Source: Heliopora coerulea (Eukaryota > Cnidaria > Anthozoa > Scleralcyonacea > Helioporidae). From it: a stretch of 64,000 nt of DNA. The DNA is taken from the NCBI GenBank assembly GCA_030142905.1, contig JASJOG010000006.1:186001-250000 (forward strand). Direction: 5' to 3'. Both the position numbers and the translations under genes were made by a program. The number at the start of each line of letters is the position of its first letter. Positions within the stretch are counted from its first letter, which is position 1. A model generated the notes under the pieces. That model worked only from the letters and a program-made list of their open reading frames with translations, did no database searches and was not told the DNA's origin. Positions 55,623 to 64,000 of this stretch are shown here, one piece after another.

Positions 55623-55666
55623 GTCACTACAGCCTGTTTCATCTTGAAAAAGAATCTTCAGGTCAC
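55623..55666 (-). ncRNA. Hammerhead motif, third copy (stem I mismatch)
   Basis: Same core, stem II and helix III as the two plus-strand copies, but stem I is GUGAC against GUGAC (one central mismatch of five), created by the palindrome junction. Confidence 0.45.
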
Positions 55667-55705
55667 CTGAAGATTCTTTCTCAAGATGAAACAGGCTGTA
55701 GTGAC
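55662..55705 (+). ncRNA. Hammerhead ribozyme motif, copy 1
   Basis: GUCAC (stem I), CUGAAGA, stem II UCUU/AAGA with a UCUC loop and a U-U mismatch at its base, GAAA, helix III ACA-GGC-UGU, cleavage triplet GUA (after 55700), GUGAC, which pairs perfectly with the first five bases. All invariant core positions are present. Confidence 0.65.
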
Positions 55706-55748
55706 TTTTTGAGGTAAGCGATATAATTATATACATATATATATATGT

Positions 55749-55794
55749 AGTCACCTGAAGATTCTTTCCCAAGATGAAACAGGCTGTAGTGACT
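55749..55794 (+). ncRNA. Hammerhead ribozyme motif, copy 2
   Basis: Identical fold with a 6-bp stem I (AGUCAC/GUGACU) and stem II loop UCCC. Predicted cleavage after 55788 is 88 nt from that of copy 1, so transcripts through both would release an 88-nt unit. Confidence 0.65.
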
Positions 55795-55901
55795 TTTTGA
55801 GGTAAGCGATATAGTCCCATTTGCTCTTTCTTTGCGTTATTGAGCCCTCTTTGCATTTCGTAAACCTAAACGTTCACGTATATATATATATATATATATA
55901 T

Positions 55902-57360
55902 GTTCCATTTTGTTGAAGTAAAGAGGTTATATCACCAAATGAGGGGGGGCAATAGCCTCGTTGCTCCCCCTGCTGTTCTTCCTGCTGACAAAGATAGGTT
56001 CAATCAAAAGCCATCATGTCGTCGCCGTTGTCATAGATCTGTTTACACCGTTCAAGACTCATTACTTTCGTTGTTAAGGAAGGTCGGTGGCTTTGAATTC
56101 TGCACGGAACTTTAGCAAAACATTGGATCATGCACAAAATCAGAGACTGTGGTCCGTGGATTAGTTTCTTGTTTATTTTACCACGTGAATCTTAATTCCT
56201 GTTTAAGATTATTAAACGTGGGTTGAAAAATTATCAAAAACATTCATACAATAGTGCGTAGGTGCCAAATAATGCGTATGTGACAACGGCTCAACAAAGA
56301 GGAGAAAAGTAACTTTAATTTACATCTTGTTAGTTTTTAGCGAAAATGTTGTGGTTCCTTCTGGAGACTGCTAGAAACATCTGAACTTGAAGTGGTTACC
56401 GAACAGTTACCAGCTGCTTGTATAGCAAGCTTTATTTGCACCCACAGATACATAGTATGATGATTATGTGTGTATTCCTAGCTAAAATATTGAGTTTATT
56501 TAGGTTTATTTCAGTTATACGTTTCTACTTTCATCCTCAGGCAGCCCAAATCACGTAAAAGACTAAGAACGCAGTGAAAGTAGCTTATTTAAATACTCAA
56601 GGAGATTAGAGATCCGCGTGTATGCCATTTTAAGACGGATGTCTTGTTATCTTCATGGACAAATATTGGGAAATCAGCAATTCATGGCCTAAAAAGCACA
56701 TTGTACGATGGGGTCCCCGGCCTGAAACAAACACATAAACGTGAGCCAGTTAGAGGTTGAAGGCATACCCTTTTAAGGTTGTATGGTACTCTTGAAAATA
56801 AAATTTTTTAATTTGAGTTTTTCTCAACATATTTCTGGTGCAACAGATAGGAAATAAGTTACTGATGCAAAATCAGCCACTTATGAGCATGTTGTTTCCA
56901 TGCTAACCGAGATACTACCCCCTATGATGAAATTTAGGGCACTTATGCCAAAAATTATAGGGACTAAAGTAAAGACTAGACAAATACAAAACTAAGTTTA
57001 ATAGAGCCCCAATACAGGTACCCATGACATGAACCTAAAGAAAGACGTGATTAGAAGCTTTACGTCGTGAAATTTTAATTTATTTGTAACTGCTTCAAAA
57101 TACAGTTCGATACAACAGATATAGTGATCGGTTTTTTCAAAAACTATTTCTTATATGGGTAATTGTTGAGGTTCACATCATAGACCTATTTGTTGTTGAC
57201 AAATGCTCAAAATTTGACACCAATTGGACAAATATTAAGTGCTGGAGAGTTTTTGGCACCGAGCAAGACAGCAAACTTAGAAAATTGAGTTTAAAGTTTT
57301 CAAACAAATTTTTAAGAGGATCAACGATACATTAACAGACCAAATAAAGTCAAAAAGCTG
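55902..57360. other. No recognised gene
   Basis: ORF 55900-56115 (+) starts at the (AT)n border and is not supported. Nothing else recognised. Confidence 0.4.
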
Positions 57361-57817
57361 TTAAAATGATCCTGTTGAATAGGTTTCCCCTTCTCTCTCC
57401 TGGTTCTTGTCTCCTTGCCTCTTCCTTTTTCCTCCGAGGAACTTCCTGCGTGTTTTTACAACATCTGATGGTTTGTAGTTCGCTCTGCTTACACGAACGG
57501 AATCTGTTTGTTGAAGTCCACCAAGACTAAATGCTCCTGGATTCATTCCCAGCCATTCCAAAATCTCAACAGTAGCCCTCCCATCAATGTTAAAGTGGGC
57601 CACAGCATCATACACTCCTAGCTTAAAAACATTGCCTCCGACAAACTCCGACAAACGGCCGCTTGTCAGTGGAAGCACAATGAAAGAGAGAAGCAAGGAT
57701 ATTGCTTTTCATTTCAGCAAGGTTTCCAGTGCTGCTTCTTATGGCAATGCCATAATAATTTTGAAAATGTTTCCGTGCTCGTCTCATGCATGAATGGAGC
57801 TGCTTTTCATTTGTCAA
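57361..57817 (-). pseudogene. Mutator-like transposase C-terminal remnant
   Basis: A minus-strand frame ending at 57361 reads KLGVYDAVAHFNIDGRATVE, WLGMNPGAFSLGGL, a basic KTRRKFLGGKRKRQGDKN and ends GETYSTGSF. The upstream frame (57623-57817) reads FQNYYGIAIRSSTGNLAEM and LFHCAS. The order (YYG-AIR-N-G, then LG-x-x-PG, then R-RR-x-LR..K, then Y-x-x-G-x-F) is that of the C-terminus of animal Mutator-like transposase domain proteins as I remember them. A frameshift and a missing Cys/His segment between the two blocks show decay. No N-terminal part or TIR found. Confidence 0.5.
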
Positions 57818-59961
57818 AATTACTCATCCAACTATACTTTCAATTCGCTCCGACATCTCCGTCAATTTCGGAACAGACCGATTTCTCCGCCTTCGTCCCC
57901 CCTTTACAATCATGTAAACAAACGCACCGATTCGCTCATTGTGGAGGTGTGCACGTGGAGTGTACATGGATGGCATAGCCTTATCACGCTATAGCCATGT
58001 TATGCCTCTATTGCATTATGGGTAATTCTGTATATCTTCAACAGCACCCACCTTCCCCCTTTCATGTAATATATCTTATACTATATATAATATATGGGGC
58101 TCGAAACCACAAAGCCAAACATATCCTAGGCGAGAGACCTATGTACATATCTAAAAGATATGCCACTCTAAATTTTTCATAAAATTTTTCCACAGACCTA
58201 CAGCCCTAAACCTATTACGACTCTCAGTCGCGCCTCTGCCGAGAACGCCCACGTCGGGAGCAAATTCTCGACGAATAAAGGCACCTCTCGATTCTTGGAA
58301 AGGCTTCTGGCAGATCGGCCATCCTCGGACTTTCCATGATGTCCCTTAGGCCAGCTGCGACTGTTATGCAGGAGCCGAATTTCATGCTTGACGAACCAGT
58401 CACAAATCCTGCGACTGACTGCCATTACCAACGTCTCTCGCAAAGAAAACAATCCAATGCGAGCCAAAATCACAGCCTACCGCTGGCCACCTCACGTCAA
58501 TACACAGTAAAAAGGATTTAAATCTTACAATAAGGAAGGAGGGGTGGTTAAGAGTCATTGCAGAAACAGCCCAGTGATGACAATTTGACAATAACAATTC
58601 GTTGCTATGGTGGTTGCTAAGGGACAATTAAAAGAATGGGCAATTTCTTTTCAATATTTAATTCTTTTGCGTTGTCGAAATCAAGAAAATAGCAACGAGG
58701 AATGAAAAAGTAATGTTTAATAATGTTAAATTTCATAATTCCAAAAAATCGACTTTTTGAAATGTTAAGAGTACTATATCACCTTAATTAAAAGTTCCTG
58801 AAAATGTAACTAAAATTGAGAAACGTGGTGGAAATTCCAAACTTTTTAAAAAAGAATATACAGTCGGTATGGGTCCAGTTGTATTAAAAAACGGTTAACT
58901 TTTATCATAGTTATTTAGTGATCTAGCGTTAACTACATAAGCAAACATCAACCTCGTATATAAAGTTTCTTATCTGGACCCGTCAGCAGCGGGTAGAGGA
59001 GAAGAAAAAATAGCCTGGGTGCGAGATTTTCCGAACATAACATAAACGTCAGCGAGGTGCTCGCATTGGTGCTCGTTTTATACTGTACAATAGAACTGTT
59101 CATCCAAAACAAAGATGATGAATTATTTTTAGTTCAAAACGTAATCCTTATGCCATTCTCATTCGGAATAAACGTCATTTGTAGCATTTTAACGGATTCA
59201 GGAAGATTTTTAGACATCAGTGGGTTTCACTGTTTCAGTCAATTAAAATTTGAAACATAAAGGATCCGAGGCCAAGAATCCGATAGTGGACACGTACAAA
59301 AGCAGCTAATGTAATGTTTCTTTTTGAATGCATTGAATATGGCCTCCAGATGTTGGTAATAAAACCTACCCAAAGAACAGTAATTTAAAACCAGTCGGTC
59401 GAATTTGACCTCAACTCTCCTGACAGAATTATTACATATTAACCGCGCGTGAGATCTGTACTAGTGAAATATCGAACCGATGTTTTGAAGTACGGACAGA
59501 AATGAGCGCAACGAGTTGAGCTCCGTGCAAAAACAGAGGTCCGATATTTCACTACTATAGACCAAACAAGCGAGGTCGATAAGAACTTTATTGTATGGCT
59601 TCACTGAAATATAATTGACAAGTACAAAAATAGAGAACGTCAAATAAAAACTTGCAATTCTATCGTCATTTCAAACAGAATTTCTTCACTACCTTCACCC
59701 TGCATGGTTACTTTTCCTTTGCTGATTGTTTGTAATACACTTACACTTCATATAATGTCAAATATTTTAATTTTGATTCATCACAAGCAAGGCTTTTTTA
59801 GATTTCCCCCCCTGAATGAGCAATACGGGAAATATCCGACTGCTTATAAACCAATCAAATTTCAGGATTTCCGTACTCGGACCGCTTGCTGCCACAGCCA
59901 TATAATAATCTCTTTTATTTAGCAACTCTGAAGATATTTAGAGGTCAGAATCAGAAAAAAA
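57818..59961. other. No recognised gene
   Basis: ORFs at 58198-58473 (-, 91 codons) and 57775-57994 (+) have no recognisable domain. No repeats seen. Confidence 0.4.
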
Positions 59962-61880
59962 AAAGATCAAGTGTCATATAAGTCAATGTCCCTTCTTTTC
60001 TTTTTTCCTTTTAGCTACTAAATGTTTTGTAAGACCCTTTAAGTCTACCCACTTAATCTGGTATTCTGCGGGATTTTTTCATAGAAGGCACAAAAAACTT
60101 AAAGGGCTCAAGGCTAAAAACCAGCAAGACTTTTAAGTAAATATATTGTGTGTAAGTGACAGATACACTGTCTAAGAGCCGCGAAAGAATCTTTTTAACA
60201 ACTTTGAAGATACCTTATTTTATCGATTAAACGCCTCAGGCGTTTATTTAAACATCAGCATTTTGATCCCGGCGTTTAGTGAGGGGTCCGGCCTTTGTTA
60301 ATGAGGTGTAGTTTTGGGCAATTCTTGAGGTCGATTTACTATCATTCATAGTTTAATGCAATAGCACATGATTGTTAACAAAAAAGGAAACAAGGAACAA
60401 GGGGGCCTTGACGTCTCCATTACTATTCAATGCGCGATTTCGTCCGAGAAAAGACAAATTATGCAAAGACTGAAACAACTAATAAACAAACGCTTGAGGG
60501 ATCCTTGTAATTTCCAAGGCAGTGGGCGCTATGATACAAAAAAGAAAGTGCGTCACTAATATATACAACACGAACGCGAACATTGCCATGTTTTATTTTC
60601 AGTCTTGAACAACTTTCTCTGGCCGAATGATTCTGATTTTGACGAACTTTCGATTACTGATCTGTGACCTTCATCGTTACAGGTACAAGATTTAAAGAGA
60701 ACGGCTTGAGGACGTTGTTCATGTCTGATAATTATGAAGAAGGCCACTGTTGAAGGACACAGATTGGTGGGCATGAGCTCGTCAATATAAATCATTCGGC
60801 CTGAGAACGTCGTCCATGTCTAATAATTATGTCTTTTGCTTATTGCGTTTCTACAGTATTTTTATGCTTTATTTTTGGTTGTACAGCATCCTAGTCATGT
60901 TACACCGCTACTTTTCCTTTGAACATTAATTGAAATTAGCAAAGCAGTATATTAGTATGTCGTAGCAGTGCTTTTCGAGAGATTATTTTTACTTGTAAGC
61001 TTGACCACAAATAAATGCAAAGACCTCGAACAAACGCCCCCGGTGATTATTTAAAAGTCTCCCAACTATACCCTGCATCTATTTGTACCCGGCGTTTATT
61101 CTGAGCCCGGCGTTCAATTGAGAAAATACAGTGTTTTGAGTTTATAAAAAAGCATCAAGTGTCATTCAGTCCATGATTCTTTCTTTTAGCCCTTAAGCTG
61201 CGAAATTGTTATTAGACCCTTTAAGTGTACACACTTATTCTGGTATTCAGTGAGATTTCTTCTTACAAGACACATAAAGGGCTCCCGGCTGGAAATAAAC
61301 TAGACTCTTCAGCAAAAATGTTATGCGTAAATGACACATGCACTGTATAAAAGCCGCAAAAGAATCTTTTCAACAACTTGGAAGATACTACTGTGAGCCC
61401 AAAAAGCCATCAAGTGTCATGTAAGTCCCATGATTCTTTTCTTTTTTCCTTCGGCTACTAAATATTTTATAAGACTATGTAAGTCTACCCACTTACTCTA
61501 ATATTCCGTTTGGGATTTCTTCACAGAAGACACAAACAGGGCTCCCCCTTGGAAACAATTTGGACTCTTAAGCAAATATATGGTGCGTAAATGACACACA
61601 CTGCCTAACAGATGCGAAAGAATCTTTTTTAACAACTTAGATGTTTTGAGGTCAAAAAGTATCAAGTGTCATAATTTTATAAGTCCATGATTCTTCTATT
61701 TCTTCATCCTTGAAGCTGGTGAATATTTTATAAAACCCATTAAGTGTGCTCAGTTAGTCGGGTATTCTGCGGGATCTCTTCATAGAAGTCATAAAAAGGG
61801 CGCCCACATCAAAAGAAACTTAACACTTGCTCGAGTATATGACACGTAAAAGACGAGTAAACGGACTGAGAGCCCTCTAT
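59962..61880. repeat. Tandem array of four ~250-bp units, split by an insertion
   Basis: Units at about 59962-60215, 61148-61388, 61408-61650 and 61660-61880 share in order: ATCAAGTGTCAT, CATGATTCTT, AGACCCTTTAAGT, ACACTTA(T/C)TCTGGTATTC, GGGATTTCTTCA, ACACAAA..GGGCTC, GTAA(G/A)TGACA, GCCGCGAAAGAATCTTTTT, AACAACTT. They differ by many substitutions, so the array is old. The junction GAAGATAC..GTTTTGAG is interrupted between units 1 and 2. Confidence 0.75.
60217..61132. mobile_element. Tigger/pogo-like TIR element inside the tandem array
   Basis: The left end TATTTTATCGATTAAACGCC and the right end, read inverted, TATTTTCTCAATTGAACGCC match at 17 of 20 positions. Further AAACGCC/GGCGTTT repeats lie inside both ends. 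Comparison with intact array junctions shows about 915 bp is extra here. Short ORFs inside (60368-60559, +; 60556-60795, -) are unrecognised. A diverged direct repeat (GACGTTGTTCATGTCTGATAAT / GACGTCGTCCATGTCTAATAAT) lies at 60710 and 60807. Non-autonomous or decayed. Confidence 0.55.
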
Positions 61881-62193
61881 TCTTTGTCATCTTTCTATTT
61901 TTTTTTCAAATTAGTCAATATAAAAGGCAGTTGCAAAAGGTGCAAAACAAGAAAGACACAATAGGCAAGGACACCGCCAGAAACAGTTACGAATTCCACG
62001 CACCATACATACCGAAAACTACATGTAGATAAAAATTTGAAGATACTAACTAAATTCTTTACGAGCAAGCTGTGCACGAAGATAAGTTGTTTTTCATAAA
62101 CGAGGATCTTCATGGTTAAAAGAATGTAAGACTGCATTTGTTATTAGATCTATTTAAAAGTAATTTAAAAGAACTAAGTTCACTGACACAAGT

Positions 62194-62545
62194 CGAGAGA
62201 GAGAGAGAAAGAGAGAGAGACACAGAGAGAGACACAGAGAGAGACAGAGAGAGACAGAGAGAGACACAGAGAGACAGAGAGACAGAGAGAGACAGAGACA
62301 GACAGAGACAGAGAGAGACAAGAGAGAGACAGAGAGAGAGAGAGAGACAGAGAGACAGAGAGAGAGAGACAGAGAGAGAGACAGAGAGACAGAGAGACAG
62401 AGAGACAGAGAGAGAGACAGAGACAGAGACAGACAGAGACAGAGACAGAGACAGAGACAGAGACAGAGACAGACAGAGACAGACAGAGACAGAGACAGAG
62501 AGACAGAGACAGAGACAGAGAAAGAGAGAGACAGAGACAGAGATG
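62194..62545 (+). repeat. (GAGA)n/(GACA)n microsatellite
   Basis: About 350 nt of AGAGAC and AGAC units, purine-only apart from the C. It yields 139-157 codon frames on both strands ([10 protein letters not shown] on plus, SLSLSVSV on minus) that are artefacts of the repeat. Confidence 0.95.
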
Positions 62546-64000
62546 CTGATCATTAGCCGAAACACTCCAGATTCGAGTCGTCCTATCAAAAATAATCATT
62601 AAAACGTTGTAGTTCTATTTTTTCGAGTCAGAGACTGATTAACATTAGGGTCGTTGACCGAATTGTTGGAAGTATTAAGGATTCACATTTACAACCCATT
62701 TTATCTCTCGGTTAAATTCCTTTGACATGGGGCACCTATGCTTCCGTCGCTCATGCAGCCAAGATGGAAACTAACCAACGCAAGATAGGTGGTACGTCTT
62801 ACTGAAGTACTCTTCATGCACCTGGTATTATACATCGTATGAACCACGACATTCTGTTTCTCTTTTGCACTTTCTTTTGAAACTTTCTTCACCCACAGTA
62901 AACTGTTTGAAAAGAAGATCCCGAAATCCTTTTCTTCGGTGATGATGTCAAAAGGGGTTGCGTGCATATGATAGTCACCAACAAATGGCTCAAGCTTTCT
63001 CGTGCTCCGCTACACTTGGCAGTCACCCTCATTAAAGATAAAGTCTTTAGAGGTTGACAAAGAGGCAACGTTATTCAGGTCTTCCTGCAAGAAAGGCGCA
63101 CCGTTTAATGCCTGTATTATCTTATGGATTTTCATGTCAATTGCGAAGGCTGCAACTTCACCTGAATGCGCGACCCGACGTCGGGGAGAGAGGTAGCATA
63201 CAATAGGAACAGTACCGGTCATATAACTAAGCCTGGTTGCACAAGATGACCCCTCACTCTCCTCGATCGGGATGGGTAGAGAAATTAAAACGGGGGCTCT
63301 TTTTGAGCACTTGATATGAAGTTATTCGAAAAATGTTACAACTAATGTTATAAACTTAACTGTGTGCTTGTTCGTTCAATTCGTTGTTTTTTTAAAGACA
63401 AAAAAAGTTATGTCAAGTCGTTTACGACCCCCATTCGTTGCAAAAGGGGCTAAAAATTTAGGTTGCTGATACGTTATCGTCTTAGCTTGGGTAAAGTGCC
63501 TTAAATTTAATTATCTCGCAATACAATTGAAATGTTACAATTGCATTACCGCCTGTAGGAATTAAGTATCAATTTTTTTAGTTTTTGAAAAACATACTGT
63601 AATGTTCACATGTTCACGTGAATAACCCAACTGCTTTGTTTATTGAATGAGTAGAAGATATATACATGTTGGTTAACATTAACTTCCTAAAGTTCGATCC
63701 TAAACATATCAGTACATCTCCCCTTTTAAGTATGGCCAGATTGAGTCAATGAAGTCAACAAAGATTAAACCATACGAGAGAATGTTTAGGTAGACTATTT
63801 TAACTACGAATATCAAGATACTACTAAATTATAACTAAAATAATCAGATATTGTAAATGTTAAGTTCTTACAAATGGAATCCTAGGACGTTCTATTACTT
63901 CAGTCTCTGGTACCTTGTGTAAACCCAAGGTGGACAGGAGGCTTGATGACACTGCCAGATCTGGTTGAGACCATATTAGACCTCTCTGTCTGCACGTCCT
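62546..64000. other. No recognised gene
   Basis: ORFs 62701-62967 (-, 88 codons) and 63010-63222 (-, 70 codons) lack recognisable domains and joint splice sites. The end of the window (63900-64000) might continue into another feature. Confidence 0.4.

Larger units (their letters stand above)
55517..55901. mobile_element. Inverted-repeat element with tandem hammerheads
   Basis: Outer (AT)n runs border ACGTGAATGTTTTGGTTTACGAAATACAAAG at left (55537) and its inverted counterpart ending ACGT at 55879. The left arm continues to 55663, the right from about 55752. Between them is a second same-strand copy of the arm core (55664-55740), so three copies of a ~60-nt block (CACCTGAAGATTCTTTCYCA..GACTTTTTGAGGTAAGCGAT) are present: one on the minus strand, two on plus. 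(TA)n spacers separate copies. This looks like a Penelope-like or retrozyme-type terminal repeat cluster. The 81-codon ORF 55611-55856 (-) is incidental. Confidence 0.65.

Noticed and set aside
57775..57994. Two overlapping plus-strand ORFs
   Set aside because: Mutually overlapping, unrecognised and adjacent to a transposase remnant on the other strand.
59962..61880. CRISPR array
   Set aside because: Eukaryotic sequence; ~250-bp diverged tandem units, not short direct repeats with unique spacers.
62116..62602. 157-, 154- and 139-codon ORFs on both strands
   Set aside because: They translate a (GAGA/GACA)n microsatellite in several frames; low-complexity artefacts.

Overview
The window looks like nuclear DNA from an invertebrate animal, most likely an anthozoan cnidarian (coral or anemone type). 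It is AT-rich, has few genes and contains introns. Its repeats (RLE-type LINEs with TAA tails, many short inverted-repeat elements, a tRNA-headed SINE, Penelope-like hammerhead motifs) are of kinds I associate with anthozoans. That assignment is an inference; no organelle, rRNA or species-diagnostic gene is present.

Layout. 1-16.2 kb is a graveyard of mobile DNA. It holds a LINE-derived non-autonomous element (1.5-2.2 kb), a ~240 bp MITE, a 509 bp inverted-repeat element (4.7-5.2 kb) and a foldback beside an (AT)n/(ATAC)n tract. It then has the 5' part of an RLE-type LINE (6.7-8.3 kb), a decayed integrase-core (DDE) gene (9.0-11.0 kb) split by a hAT MITE with perfect 8-bp target duplications, and the 3' parts of further RLE LINEs (12-15.45 kb). 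A perfect 106-bp-arm palindrome lies at 16 kb. 16.2-38.8 kb has no gene I can support; it holds a SINE, several inverted repeats, a long imperfect hairpin and a tRNA-like sequence.

Three host-type coding loci stand out. At 38.85-39.40 kb (+) is a two-exon gene for a small presumably secreted protein with a basic C-terminus. Its stop codon is one base from the stop of an oppositely oriented ORF (39.40-39.69 kb, -) with a chromo-barrel/Tudor-knot-like domain. At 47.2-48.1 kb (-) is an intronless CDK5 activator (p35/p39 family) with an N-terminal myristoylation motif. The rest (48-64 kb) is again repeats: two TIR elements with clear target duplications, a hammerhead-bearing inverted repeat at 55.5-55.9 kb, a Mutator-like transposase remnant, a ~250-bp tandem array split by a Tigger/pogo-like insertion, and a long GA-rich microsatellite.

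The most interesting signal is recurring hammerhead-ribozyme-like sequence (CUGANGA, stem II, GAAA) inside inverted or tandem repeats at 5.1, 16.0, 30.3, (weakly) 40.5 and 55.7 kb. The 55.7 kb site has two complete same-strand motifs 88 nt apart. This is the arrangement known from Penelope-like elements and retrozymes.
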